A DNA stretch of 64,000 nucleotides, taken from contig CM035304.1 of assembly GCA_002900995.3 (NCBI GenBank), forward strand, positions 6,340,134 to 6,404,133. Direction: 5' to 3'. Origin of the DNA: Ganoderma boninense (Eukaryota > Basidiomycota > Agaricomycetes > Polyporales > Polyporaceae). Below the pieces are notes generated by a model that had not been told where the DNA came from, did not search any database, and was given only the letters and a program-made list of their open reading frames with translations. The position numbers were made by a program, and so were the translations under genes. Within the stretch, counting starts at the first letter, position 1; each line of letters begins with the position of its first letter. Positions 34,038-46,645 of this stretch are shown in pieces.

Positions 34038-35274
34038 TGGACTGCCGAAGCCGTGGACATGTCGGACGCCGAGGTTTAGGCGGGTCATCCCGTCGTCAGG
34101 AGCGTTCATCCCGAGGAGCGTCTGGCAGAAATAGCTCCGTGAGGATGTAGAATGCGAAGGAAGGGAAGGATGGCATGGACACGATGAACGGTTGCAGTTG
34201 TGAACTATCTCTATGTTTCAAGAGCCTTCTTCGATGCCAGCCGTACCTGAACACAGGCGAACATGTGAGAATGGCGTAGATGAGACGTTACAGTGCTTCA
34301 GAGCTGTCAGCGTCCGTGGCATAGCACCATGATGACTAGAAATCTCGACTCACTCCTCGGCTGCTGGTAGGAGATGCCTAACGACTGCCCGCAGGAAGAC
34401 CGCGCCGCCGTCTCCACGCATCTTCTTCAACTGAAATGGGTGGCGGGAGTCCATGACAGGCACAATGACTAGGAAGGCTGAGAACACCGGCCATAGTAGA
34501 GCGCTGATCGACGGAGGACGAGGCCCTGGGGATTAGGCAGCTGGAAGGAAGAGATGTCGGTGGAAACGAGGTCAGGCGGGCGATGGGCGCCGGGCAACTA
34601 GCCGGCGCGAGGCCCACCCGGGCCGCCGTGAACTGAAGGCCAACGACAGTACACGGCCCATTATGTCTATTGTGCACTATACAGCGGTCAGAGACTGTTC
34701 CTTTTGACCATCTGCTCATGTAAGACGGAAGGGACGACCATCAATCGAAAGGGGAGGGTATCGCGAGCCAGTGGCTTGCGGGCGGCGGCTATAGCTGTCC
34801 GGAGGAAGAACGGCAGTGAACGGTTCATTACATTACATGGAAGCAGTCGAAGAAGACGAATGGTGACAGTAGCCTGATCGAGACCTGAGCTCAGCAAGAT
34901 GGCTCACACGCAAATCATACAGGACTCACCTTCTTAGCAGCTCCGTGCTCTGGACGACGGGGAAGTGAGCCCCGAGCCAAACTCTAGTCGGCGATGGGGC
35001 GGGTGAGCCTGTTGGGCGGAAGAACGACGGCCACTGAGTACAGTCGCCAACACGTGTCTTTCAGTGTCAACGTTGCAGACAGCAGCCGTCCGACCGATCT
35101 GTGGTGGACGAAGGCTCGCACCGCGGCCGACGCGACGCGACGGACCGCTTCTCGCCCAATGCGTCAATCTTCCTGCTGCCAGGTGCAACCCGCATATGTC
35201 GAGCAAGGCGCTCTCACGCGCCGAGGCCAACCTCTTCCTCCGCCCTCCCTTCCAGCCCTCTAGACGCATGCGCC
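34038..35274. other. Intergenic stretch
   Basis: Between the two plus-strand paralogues. No supportable gene. Confidence 0.5.
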
Positions 35275-36737
35275 ATGTCCTTTTGGTTGCGCCCCACGCT
35301 GGCTTTCGTCTTCTGGATTATGTCTTGTCCCCTCAGGCTACGAGTTGGAGCGGTGGTCATTCAGAGCACCGACCCGAACATTCAGTACACGGGGGTTTGG
35401 GAGGCCGTGAAGGCTAATAGCACAACTTCGTACGTCGCTTCGAACACGACAGGTTCAAAGGCAGTGTACACATTCGCAGGTCAGCCAAGCGACAGGCTGA
35501 AGTCCGTCTGAATACTGACTAGAGACATATCTAGGGACTAGAATATCCGTTTTCGGAGTCATACTTCCAAAAGACTCCAGCGCTGCGCAGGCATCGGTAT
35601 ACAGCATCGACGGTGGTACATCGACACAGTATATCGCTCCTGGAAACGCGACCGGTCCTGTATACAACCTGCAGTTCTACCAGTCTGACCTACTTCAAGA
35701 CGGGCAGCATACCCTCACGATCGTCAATCTCGGTGACGAGTTCGTCATCGCGCACTTCGAAGTTGCAACAGACGGAACTCACGTTGGCTCCACCACGTCC
35801 AACCCTGGTGCAGTCTCAACGACATCTCAGGTATCGAGTACAACATCCATTCCTTCATCCACATCCACGACACTCCTTTCATCGACAACCCGCTCTTTGA
35901 CTGCAAGCTCTACCGTCAACAACGGAACACTCACCTCGACGAACAGCACTTCGGCTGTCTCTTCGACATTTCCGCCAACGAAAACCTCCTCGCAGACCTC
36001 GTCCACATTCTTCTTCCCAACGTCTTCGAGCAGCCCGCCAGATAGCACGCTCCCACAAGACCGTGCCGCTACGCTGTCGAAGGGCGTAACGATCGGTGGG
36101 GGCATCGCAGGGACGTTGGGGTTCCTATTCCTGGTCGGAGGCCTGTGTTGGTGGGGTCAAAGACGAGGTAGACGAAAACGACAGGACGCCTCGAGTGAGT
36201 ACATCAGCTCTCTCGGCTGGTCCCATGACCTGCTCATCTTTCGCCTTCCCAGCTATGAGCACTTCCAGACCTCCGCTGGGGATGCACACCGTCGCCTCGC
36301 AGGCGACCCTCGGAAGCGACCCATTTGCCGCAGACCCTACACGACGACGCAGAGCACCACCCATCTACATCCCCAGCAGCTCCACGATCGACCTGTCCGT
36401 TGGAGGCGCTCAGTACACGCCGACGCAGGGTTATTGGAGCGACTCGGAGAAGTACGGGATGTACGACGCACCTCTCTACTCACCCGCGTCCACATCCCAC
36501 CTCCTCGGCAGCCCGATCCACCATGCATTCCACAGCGCGGTACCCCAACGTCTGGAGACGCCAGTTGAGGTCCGTCGACTCGATCGCGACGGAAGACGGC
36601 GGTCGGCCGATGGAGGGGTGCGGATTGCGGGAGGGCGGCCAGGACAGCGGATGGATGACACAGACGACAGTTTCCTCGACTTGGCATCGCGGAAGAGCAT
36701 AGGGTCTACCTTGCCTCCCGCCTATGAGTTTGACTGA
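35275..36737 (+). CDS. Single-pass membrane protein with jelly-roll-like ectodomain and PPAY tail, intact, 449 aa
   Basis: Exons 35,275-35,479, 35,535-36,194 and 36,253-36,737 join through introns of 55 bp (GTCAGC..ATCTAG) and 58 bp (GTGAGT..CCCAG), giving 449 residues. A signal peptide (MSFWLRPTLAFVFWIMS) is followed by an ectodomain of the same type as the 32.8-kb gene (D-P-N-I-Q-Y-T-G-V-W, T-R-I-S-V-F-G-V, G-Q-H-T-L-T-I-V-N-L-G). A Ser/Thr stalk of about 90 residues and a Gly-rich helix (IGGGIAGTLGFLFLVGGLCWW) ending R-R-G-R-R-K-R follow. The tail has D-P-F-A-A-D-P after the last intron and ends T-L-P-P-A-Y-E-F-D, a C-terminal PPxY. Confidence 0.87.
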
Positions 36738-37346
36738 ACCCGTTGGACTCCGTTGGATTGTAGCGAATACTGAAGTGTGCTCACGTATACCCATACCCGC
36801 ATTGATGTAGACTAGAATACGGCGCCCTGGGGTCGGCGGTCCTGGAACATGGCGGTTCACGAGCTCAGAAACAGTGCTCGCTGTCGATGACCTCAGGAGA
36901 ACACAGATTCTAGGATTCAAGGCAAGAATTCAGCATTGGAAAGAGTGCGTTGGCAAGGAGGAGGAGACTACGCGAAGGAATTGAAGCGGAGGCCATGTCA
37001 CCGAGTGGATTGGACCGGGGGCGAGTCGAAAATCCGCAGTGGGCGCTGCGTCCGGGAGACCCCGGGCTGGCCCCTCCGAGTCGCTTCGTACATGCAGGGT
37101 GTTTTGCAGCCTTGACTCCCTCAAATGTCCTATCCTCTCCCATCCTCAAGCTTGTGAGGGACAACATGCATTTCGTCGCGAGCGGAATGTACAAACGTGC
37201 AGTACGTGTTAAATACATGAAACCAATACCATGTTGCTAACAATACAAATGCGTGACGATCATCCATACGTACGAACCATATGCAGCACTCCAAGTCCCA
37301 GAAACATCACGTCTTACAGTCAGTCTTAGTGTAAAGAACAAGATTT
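36738..37346. other. Intergenic stretch with left border of the dispersed duplication
   Basis: No gene. Similarity to the 59-kb copy begins near 37,313 (CAGTCAGTCT), about 34 bp beyond the stop codon of the minus-strand gene. Confidence 0.55.
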
Positions 37347-38470
37347 CTAATCGTCAAAGTAGGATCGTGGCTGACCTCCACCTGTGTGCGGACGGCGAGG
37401 GGCACTCGATGCGGACGCCGCGAGGGGCCGAGTTAGCAAAATCCCAACTGGCCGCGAACCCCCGTCCAGCGACGAAACAGCCCTCCTGTTCCGCGCGACA
37501 GGAGGTATTTGCTTTGTACCCACTCTGCGCAGCTCATGATACCCTGGCGGGGGTACTGTTGGAGCACCGACGGAGCGCGACCGCGGGCGAGAAGCTAGCG
37601 CGGACCTGCCAGACGGCGCACCTCGCGCATCCGCTGAATGAGGAGGGCGTGGGGACCGCGGAACCCGACTGTCCTGAAAATTTCGCGACCTTGGAGACCT
37701 TGTGGCGGGAGGAAGGATGATGTCGGCCATTGGCCGGCGCGAGCGGACGCGCTGCGGAGGGGAGGACATCCGCAGTGATGCGTCGTCCGCCTCTTGTGGC
37801 GCCCCCATCCGGACGTCAGTCATGGAGAGTTTTGTGGGTGTTACAGGCAGCGCGATGTCCGCGAGCGTCGCATTCGTGAGGCGTGCTACCGCGCGGGTCG
37901 ACGTCCGGCGCGTGGGGTGCTGTGAGGGCCAAGCAACCGAGGGCGAGCGCGGACTTGGAGGCACGGAAGGGGAGGTCTCGTTTTGAGCTCGATAGAAGGA
38001 CTCGAAAGTGGAGAATGTCTGTTGAGAGAGCTGTGGATTCAGCCTGGCTGACTGGGAGAAGCGAGGTTGCGCGGGAGGAGGAGAGGAGGGCAGGAGTCCC
38101 CCAGGCGGTGCAACACGGAGCGAGGATGGGGCAGGCTCTATTTTTGTTTCCTTCTCCGTGTGCTGCTTCGTCTCTCTCGGGACTCCCTCTTCTGTTTTCC
38201 TCGGTGCATTTCTTGCGGAAGATGTTTGGGGTGCAAGCTCTGCGAGAACAAGGATGGGGTATGTACTCAGATCATCGAGATGAACACCAAATGAGGACAC
38301 GACGTACCTTCGATAAGCTCGCCCTCCTTTCCACTTGAATCTCCCTTCGACTTCCTGTTCCTCCGGTGGCAAGTGTAACAGACTGCCGCGGCGACGCAAA
38401 CAATCACGAAGACAGCGCCGACCCCGATGATCGCGAAGAGAGCCTCAGACTTGAAAGCGATCGCGACCAT
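37347..38470 (-). CDS. Short-ectodomain membrane protein with basic Ser/Pro-rich tail, 351 aa, copy A
   Basis: Exons 38,308-38,470 and 37,347-38,239 join through a 68-bp intron (GTACGT..CTCGCAG). The ATG at 38,470 starts a protein with almost no ectodomain. A membrane helix (residues about 9-33, ALFAIIGVGAVFVIVCVAAA) comes at once, then C-Y-T-C-H-R-R-N-R-K. The tail of about 300 residues is Ser/Pro/Arg-rich with repeated S-P-R/S-x-R patches and an internal V-P-P-P-G-Y motif (PPxY). Phosphorylation sites and a WW-domain ligand are likely by composition. A near-identical copy lies at 59,017-60,143. Function unknown. Confidence 0.78.
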
Positions 38471-39686
38471 GTCCTGCAGTCGATGCAGGAACACATAGTC
38501 TCGCGACGATGAGAGTAGGTGAGGAGACAGAGACCGTAGCCACGAAGGAAGGAGTGTTTTGCATCCACGCCGTGATACTTAATAGCCCCGGGGAGGACAC
38601 CTGGAAGCGTCCTGCCTCTTATCACTATCATGGTCGCGTGGAGACGAGGCGGCCTGAGACTGTGCATCCTGACTGCGCAGCGAATGCAAGTATGCCATTG
38701 CGGCCCTGAAGCGATGGTTTTGGGGCCAGAGCGTTACCTACTATAAGTAGCAGTACGCCTTGACGATGATCGGAAGTGCTCACCTACGTATACAGTGCTG
38801 TGGAGTGACCGAGTCGATGGCTTTCAGATGCTGCTGAGCACCATTCCTAGCCGGCCTGGGACCGGTGAGCCCAAAAGATGTTAGTTGTGGAACGCATCGC
38901 CGTGGACGCTGTTATGATCAGCCCAAGATCAAGCTCTCGGAGAAACTGGAAGTGGCGCGGCCATGATGCGGCAGTTCGTGAGAAGGTTGTCGGCATTTAA
39001 TTATAATGACCCTGGCACAGCACAGCTCCGAGAACTAGACCACTGTGCAGCTACGCGACATGTACGCGGAGGAACAGAGCTGAGAATGATTCGGATAGCG
39101 TAAAGGAGAAGGGTGGCGGTGATGCCAGTGACTTCTCGGGCAAACCGCCTGGATGGTTACCTCTACTAGGCAACACGACAGCCTGACCCGGCGGTGTCCT
39201 GCCTCCTTCATCTAACCAACACTGGTTGTCAACTTCCCCCTAGTCCCATACTGTTTCCATGTGTGCTGTTCAGTGCACTCGATAAACAAACCAGAGGTGG
39301 AGGGAGATGGACGCGGGAAAGCGTATACCGCGATCAGGAGAGGTGGAAGAATGGGCCTGATGATCAACATGGTTTGTGAATGTTGAGGAGATTAGATGAT
39401 CGTGGTGGCAGTAGCATGTCGTGCACCTCGATCCCGCCTGCCCATCCGTCAACCGTGCGAGCGCAGGCTCCTCGCGGAGAGGGCAGCACCAAAGCCTTCG
39501 TTCTTCCAGCTGGTTGGTCCTGAGCCATCCCGATGCTAGATATACATCATGGTCCGTGCTCCTGAATACGTGCACGGGCAGTACCATGCATTCCAACGTG
39601 CACCATTCAAGACGTCAGCGCTTTACCATTCCACGGAACGGAGGCCGCACTTACCATGGGACGATTTCCACAACCTCGAACGACCC
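38471..39686. other. Intergenic stretch inside the duplication
   Basis: Promoter region of the 37.3-kb gene and 3' flank of the 39.7-kb gene. No gene is supportable. Confidence 0.5.
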
Positions 39687-40748
39687 TCAGAGTTTCTGTT
39701 GCTTGCGATACCGAGGAGGCATCTCTGGACCCTGCCACGTAGCAGGGTCAACCGGCCCACCCTCGAGGCGCATGCCACCATCCACCGACTTGCGCGGATA
39801 GTACCTTGAACGCCGAGCCGACTGCGGCTGGTATGAAGTCGGCCCGTACGGTTCAGCAGCCGGCTGCATCCCCACTGCCTCCCGTCGCCTTCCATGGCCT
39901 GAGAACTGTGCTTCAGAAGCCGTACGGTGCTGTCATGAGGAAGCAGGTTAACCTAGAAAGACGGAGGACGGAGGCGAGGCCCGCGATAAGAACGTACGGT
40001 TGGCCGGTGTGTGCGATAGGATGGAGGAAGAGTTGATGATGTCGAGATGGACACCCCGTCCACACTGCTGTGTACGGATGGCGCTGGGGCAGGAACGGCG
40101 ACAGGACTGCGTGTGCGTGCGAAATAGCGTCGTTTGCATCCGATTCCGCGCCTCGGAGATACGATGGCTTTGGGTCGGCGAACGGGTCCTGATCGTTGTG
40201 AGGGAGAGAACTGACGTGACCAGTGACATGCTGGTTGAGTACGGCGGGCGCAGGGGGAGTCAGAGTTGTGGCGACGTCAGAGGTTGGCAGCATGTCGGGT
40301 TCTGAGATCGGGAGGCTGTAGGCGAGGGAATACCTGTGCTCGCTGCTTGGAGTCGGAGAAAGCGCTAGCGATCTGGTCCGGAAGGAGTCGCCGCTAGCGC
40401 TATCACGGGCCCGAGAAGAGTTGGGTACAGCAAGATGTTCGGGAGTGGTGGAAAGGGTAGGGATCCAGCGGTGCAGTTCGCGACGAGGAGCCTCGCTGGT
40501 GATCGATGTTGTGCTGGCAGACGCATTGGCTACAAGGAATGTCAGATATATTGCCAAACAGTAGGTAATATAAGAAAGTGTGTGTGCTCACCAGAATCCC
40601 GCTCCTCCTTCCTTCGCTGCCTATCCTTCCGAACACAGTAGGTGACCAAGTAGTAAATAATCACCATTGTTAACACCACCGGACAGAGGACCAAGAACAC
40701 GATCGCGGGGATGCTGTGATTCAGCGCGCCGGGCTGATCTAGGGCCAT
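39687..40748 (-). pseudogene. Short-ectodomain membrane protein with PPxY tail, copy 1, frameshifted
   Basis: Exons 40,592-40,748, 39,998-40,529 and 39,687-39,905 correspond to the intact gene at 61,362-62,424. The helix (residues about 13-38, A-I-V-F-L-V-L-C-P-V-V-L-T) and basic anchor are intact, as is most of exon 2, including N-D-Q-D-P-F-A-D-P. Exon 2 is 532 bp here against 533 bp in the distal copy: one C is missing near 40,110. This changes the frame before the P-P-S-Y motif and prevents reading of the exon 3 peptide with P-P-R-Y. A shorter protein ending in another frame could still be made. Confidence 0.7.
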
Positions 40749-41299
40749 CGCTTCGAGCCTGAACAAAAGGAGAATTGTGTATCGTTGTCAGGAGCTGAGG
40801 CAAGAGAAAGGCTGAAGTTGACGAGTGCCGTCTCGGAAGGTGACCGTGATGGGACGCAGAGAAAGCCTCAACGCTGAGGGATGAGTGCCATTATGAGTGC
40901 AACGAAGCGGAGACCCCCGAGTCCGTTGAGATCGATAGAAATGGAGTCCTGCAGGACATGAGAAAAGACTTTGTTCGCCGCCCGTTACGATCGCGGTGAT
41001 ATGTCAGGTGTCGCCGACGGTTTGCAGAGCCTTCCATAGCCGAGTGCGGTAACTCATTGATTGGATACCTGAAGTTGATTGAGGTGTATATGGATCTACC
41101 CATATCCAGAGAGAGGTCAACCTCTTAGTGTAAGTACACGGCGGTTCCTGGTTCATGAAGACGTACCTGAACTCGTCTGGAACTTGACTGGGAGCAGGAG
41201 CGCAAAGCGACTGAGAGCCCGACAAATTCGAGGCCGCCGGTCCAAACTGACTACGTAAGCTTATTCTTATTTCGCGCTCGCCCCATCACACCTCGTCAC

Positions 41300-44200
41300 C
41301 CCGGCCCTCTCCTCGCTGAGTCTGTCCCCTCTCGATGCGCCATTCCCCGCCTGCCTGCTGTGCAACTTGAATACACGCTACTATTCCTTCATACATGCTC
41401 GTTTAATGCCTGCACCCATCAGTGTGTGCGCATACATGATCCCTGGCCACTCCCGTATGCCCGCTACTCCGACGACGCGCTGCCCCCCCCCCTCCTCAGG
41501 CTCTCCGGGGTCTGCGTCCGAGACTTGGCCATCATCCAAGGCGGCCCCGCATGCACCCGCCCCAGCTCACCGTGCTTCCCTCCGTCGTGAGCTTCATGCG
41601 CTGGACCACGTCGACGTCCGAAGCTGGAATGGACGACAGATGAGCAGACGGAACACCACGCTGGGCAATGGCCGCACTTACAGCGGGAGAACAGCCGGCG
41701 TCCTGCGCTCGCCCAGGTTGCGTTCGAGCACCATTCCGACGTCGGCAGGGCTGGTGCGACGAAAACGAGAACATCAGTGATCAGTGCTCAATACAGATGC
41801 ACGCTGCCATGGGCTGGTCTGGTAGATTGAGAGGAGGAACAGCAAGTGAAGGGGCGAGGTGCAAGTTGGCTGCTCTCGCACAGCCGTGCCGCTTATATAC
41901 CCGCCCCTCACCCTCGACTCCCATGCCACCGCGCGGCATGCGGACGGAGTCAAAGGCCGACGTATTCTGGATCCTCCCAGTCTCAGTGTCCGGGTCAGCA
42001 ACGGCAGTAGTGTCGGACGACCGCCCGAACCGTCCCGTGTCTGCCGACGGCCGTTGCTGCCCCCATTCGCGTGCCTCCCGCATCGGTTCATGGTGCGCAG
42101 CGGCCGCACTATGCACATCGCCAGGCAACGGAACCGCCCACTGACGGCGACTGCCGCTAACTGCTCGCCTTCGCGCAGACTGCCACCGAGTCCGTGCATA
42201 CATTGCACTCGACTTCCGACTGATGCAGATCTATGCCCGCTCGCAGCCCACTCCTCCTCGGCAGCGGGCTGCCCTGAGCCAAGGCCCAGGTACGAGGCAC
42301 GAGTCCACATCCCGAGCGATGCTGTGGTCGCTTGCATGGCAGCGCATTAGCTGGCAGCACATGTGTGCACGGCCGGCACCGTGACACGGCCAGTGGGGCT
42401 CCTTCTGTGATGCGCAGACACTAAGCAATAGGTCTGCTTTCCGTCGTCAGACGTACGGAGCGGCTGCAACTCGAGCCAGAGGAGGCCGCTGCTGGCTGCA
42501 TGCACCGGGTACCTGATGCGACGCAGCATGCTCGCGTCAACTACGCCGGTCTCTTGGATACTGCAGGGCGGGCTTGGATGGATCTTCTCCATCTCCAATG
42601 TACCACGACCCGCCCGTATTATTACTGCGTATCATGCCATGCATCTGACAGTCCCAGTCTCTCTTTCAGGCTCGTGTCAACGCAGCCAGTACAATGTCCA
42701 AATCTCCAGCCTGCATGCTCCGATAGCAGCAAGTTCGCTCCATGGATGCCCCATCCTCCGCGCATGCGAAGGATGCCGCATACATTGTCGCTCCTCCGGG
42801 TGCATTTTGCAGACACTGCGAAAACGTACGGAAAGACAGAACCACTCACCATGTAACACGTACCACACCAGTCGGGCGAGTCAGGCCGAAAATCGGGTGT
42901 GAGCACGGGCCGGTGTGGTCCTAGATGGTGGACTGCCAAGAACTTCAGCCCGTCTGGGACAGCGCCGCTGGAGACCATCCGACACGGTTCACTGCCGGCG
43001 CATTTGGCGGTAATACGCGACCCTAGCGGGAGGGAGGAACCATCAGTCCGAGATCCTCTCGCTGTCAACCTGGACGCCGCTTGGCCGCACAATCGTCTCC
43101 ACGCTCCGATGGTTTAAGCCGCACAGACACACCGGGGCCGAAACCGCCATGTGCACGATGTTCAATTCATTCATGCGTCACGTCCCGTGTTTGTGCAGAA
43201 AAGGGATACAGACACATTCCGATGCACGACACCACAGGCCAAGAACGCAGACGCACTCACCTGAAGGCAAACAGTGCACGAGATATGCAGCCGACTGGGT
43301 CTCGGTCATCGCACACTGCAAGCCCGCCGGGTGATGGCCTGGATGGTTGTGGTCTATGATCATCCGCGAGGCGAGGTGTAGCAGACACACCAAGGAGCGG
43401 CACGTACCTGTGAGGCCGAGCGGAGCGGTCCTGCTCAACAAAACTCATTCCGCGTCTCCATGGCTCGGCTCCGCAGGGAGTGTGGCCCGACGAGCCAGAG
43501 CGGGCTTTGCAGGACGCCAGGTGCCTATGCGCCGCGCGAGAGTCGCCCGACGAGCGGGGACCGGTGTGCGAGTGGCTATATGTGGCTGTTAGTCGAATGT
43601 GTGAGTTGGTAACCGCATATATGCGCATCCCGTCCGCGTCAGCTCACCTGATGGACGCCTTGTCGAGCCAGGAACATTTTCCCGCCACCTCCTGCCGAGA
43701 TATTGGCTGGCAACACGCACATCGGCGAGGACGGGAGACGGCGGCCTGGATGGGCGAGGGATATGTGCAGGGCGTGGGGGACATGGAAGGGGTTGTGGAC
43801 AAGCTGCTCACGGCGAGCGCACGGGTGCGAGGGTCCGAGTTCGCCGAGGCGCCTCCCGATTGGAAGGATGGAGATTCACGCACACATAAGGTTCGCCTTT
43901 CGGAGAGTGGATCCGTCGCCGGCCCGGCCAAATCGCGGGCGAGCGGGGCCAGTGGCCGACGCGACCTGTCCATTCTGCTATTGAGCTCGAAGGTCGTGCA
44001 GCAGCGTGTGTCCCGGCCAGAATGCAGGCTGGTGCGTCTCTGGCACTTACGCCTCCCCTTCGCAAATGCGCTTGAAAAACCTGCACATGCAGCCATGTAC
44101 GCACCTTTGTCGCTGTACTGGCCTGGTCCCAAAACGCAGGCACACAGCCTGCAGCGGCCGGGACTGTGCCCCATGCTCCGCGATCCGCGAGTTGATCTCC

Positions 44201-45900
44201 AGCCTCCAGAGTCCCTCGGCATCCGTAAAACCGACGGTGCTTACTGGCAATGCTCATTAGACAGTGACTGCACGAGGGCCCAGAGTAGACGGGAGACGGA
44301 GAAGTCCGAGGGTGCGGGGGACGTGGCTCTCACGTTCACGTAAGGTCAATTTGTGATAGGCAGATCGGACGAGGGCTTTTACTCGCAGTGGGCCCCGCCG
44401 CTTGCTATTGCAATGCAGCCGGTTGACCATGGCAATCGCGTGAGGGTGAGGATGTCGCGGGCTGCCATGCCCGCACCCTGGTGGCTGTATGCTTTCCCAT
44501 GTCGCAGCAGCGAGGCGTTCCACAATCCCCGTTCACCGTTCAGACTTACGCGCGCGGACCTCGACAACTGTGAATCGCACCAGCACAGGGACAGCCCTCA
44601 ATGTCCGTCTTCCACCTGGACAGACATACTACGGATCGCCGGCATGCGACACCTCGTCAGTCGCGCTCTAGATCCTCCTCGCGACCTTTCGTTCGCCTGC
44701 AGGCAGGTCAGCTTTCCCGTCTGACCATCACACGACGCCAACGTCAGTACCAACCATATTCATTCGTCGGTCCCCGGGCCGCGCGTCATACCAGGCCCAA
44801 AGCAATGGCCCAGATCTGGCATCGCCCGTGGCAGAAAAGTTCGCGGTCGCGCAGCGTCGCACTGGGTGCTTAGCGGGAGTCGGGCCGGCAGCGGACCAAT
44901 TGCGTACACCTACACAACAAATTCACAACTTGCTTTGCGAAGGCCCCGCGCCGTCAAGACAGATTCCAAGTGTACGCACCGAGATCTCAACTAGCTGCGA
45001 GGAGAGTAGTCTTTGTAAATAAGGAGCGGAGATATGCCATATGTACACGCAGTTGCAGGCATGGCAGTCGAATATGTACTATACATGGTGGAGCAGCACG
45101 ACAGCGAGCAGAGACAGCAATGGAAGACGACGAGTTCACAGGTAACATGGGTTGCAGGCAGATCCGAGCGTCCTGGCAGGAGGGTGGGCGAGAGACAGAG
45201 ACAGAGACAGAGACTACGGCAGAGCGGGCATTCCAGGCCGATAAACGACAGCAAGAGACGAGGCACAGGTATTGCAGTGACGGACAAGGGGGAGGGGAAG
45301 GCATGCGGGTGGTGTCGTCATGGCATCGACGCGGCGAGCGAGACGAGCTGAGAAGGCACCACTTACCTGTCTCCATGGCATGCGCCCAGCACTCTGTCCC
45401 CCTCCAGCAGGAAGAACCTCCGCCCCCGACCAGAGTAAGTCTAATGTGTGCTCGTGCGCGACGCTCCCGAAAAGATGAGATACCCGGCGTGGTCGCGACT
45501 CCACAAGCAGGCCAGCCACGTCGATGGACCGGGAGGACAGGGTGCGCACACAGCAAGCATGACAAGTCGAGAGCCAAGACAATAGGACGGAACCAGTGAG
45601 GGGCCCAGCACCAGGTGGATGGACCGCCGTTGCCGCCGCCGAGACTCGGAGACGGCAGCAAGAGGAGCAGAGGCAAGAGACCAGCGAGCAGTGCCAAAGC
45701 GCGCGGTGCGCTCGGAGCTGCAAGCGCTGATGCTTCCACATTTGGCAGGCACGGGCGCTCCGCAGTCTCGCACTCCAACCACCACCATCCCCGTCGGCCC
45801 CCGCCACTCGCCTCTCGCCTCCTCGTAAATACGACGCTCAATATATGCGCATCAAATCGAATTATGCCTCATATCATAGACCATGTGTGCTACGCCATCC
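41300..45900 (-). other. Unresolved intron-rich region in unit 1, possibly coding on the minus strand
   Basis: No product recognised. The minus strand has consensus donors GTAAGT or GTGAGT (at plus positions 45,361, 44,544, 44,045, 43,255, 42,844 and 41,676). Short open stretches of plausible composition end at several of them. One stretch at 41,781-42,100 is rich in Asp/Thr/Arg and could be a tail. Phases did not join. Single-base indels between units (43,337, 45,550) fall in candidate exons or introns. Overlapping plus-strand frames of up to 287 codons look like shadows. Confidence 0.3.
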
Positions 45901-45902
45901 GG

Positions 45903-46645
45903 CTACAGCTGCCGCCGCCGCTTTGCCCGGCGGCCGTGCTCACCCTCGTCCTCCAAATCGGATTCAATCTCCTCCACCTCGCTCTCGTCCTTGTCCGGCT
46001 CGACGTAACCGCCAAGACGGTCGCCAACAAGCAGTGGCAGCCGGTGCTCCGACAGCCGTTTCATGGGCCTGCCTCTGGATGCGGGCGCAGTGCTCGGGCC
46101 AGAGCCGGCTGGCCGGTCGAGTACGAACGGCGAGGTGAGCACTCCGATCTTCCGCGCGCGCATCGGCTTGCCCTCCGGGTTGGAGACGGGACGGTGGCGC
46201 GCCTTGTTGGTGTCGCAGCGCTGGCGGCGCTCGTGCATCGTGTGCCCGATGGGAGCCGTAAGCATGGGCTCGAGGTTGTCGGGATCGAGGACGCGCTCGA
46301 GCGCCGGAGAGCAGGGAGACACCGCGGAGCAGCGGGAGGGGACGGCTGTTTACGCGAGAGGCGAGTGCGGCTGCCTTGTGGGGTGATGAGGTCGCGGAAG
46401 CGGTCGAGGGAGAATTTCAGCGGCTGGATGGTGCGTGGCAGGGGAGGCAGCTTCGCGGCGGCCAGGACGTGTGGCAGCACGCTCTCGGGGTCGTGCAGTG
46501 CCCGTCGCCACACATGTTCCGGTGCCGGGATGAACCTGAGTGTGCCGTTCCGCAAGAGATCGACGAGCAAGCGGAGTGGAGCGGCACCTCCTTTGATGTC
46601 GCTCAGGTTCATGAATGGGATGTACCACGGCCAGCCGTCGAGCAT
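45903..46645 (-). pseudogene. Conserved hypothetical gene, 5'-truncated and frameshifted copy in unit 1
   Basis: It corresponds to the 3' two-thirds of the gene at 52,850-53,887, starting at D-G-W-P-W-Y-I-P-F. The first 98 codons or so are missing because the duplication breakpoint falls here. A 2-bp AG insertion (GGAGAGCAG against GGAGCAG, near 46,317) shifts the frame midway. At its 5' side it runs in frame into exon 3 of the membrane-protein copy 2. Confidence 0.75.

Larger units (their letters stand above)
37313..41265. repeat. Dispersed direct duplication, left copy (about 3.95 kb)
   Basis: This segment matches 58,986-62,953 in the same orientation. The first 500 bp or so differ at roughly 5% of positions. 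From about 37,817 to about 40,000 I see almost no difference. Beyond that, the copies differ at roughly 2-3%. Percentages are by-eye counts. Confidence 0.85.
39696..46645. repeat. Tandem duplication, unit 1 (6,950 bp)
   Basis: Repeated directly as 46,646-53,590. At the junction (46,645/46,646) the sequence switches from the middle of the 53-kb hypothetical gene to exon 3 of the 39.7-kb gene with a 2-bp TC overlap. I found six small indels (five of 1 bp, one of 2 bp) and two substitutions between the units. They are almost identical. Confidence 0.92.

Noticed and set aside
43480..44343. Plus-strand 287-codon open frame, and its twin at 50,428-51,291
   Set aside because: No domain, signal peptide or splice context; composition looks like a shadow in GC-rich DNA, and the minus strand has the consensus donors.
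44987..45841. Minus-strand signal-peptide-like protein with a run of leucines
   Set aside because: No ATG in that frame before the hydrophobic stretch, and a 1-bp indel between the two duplicate units breaks it; coding status is unsupported.
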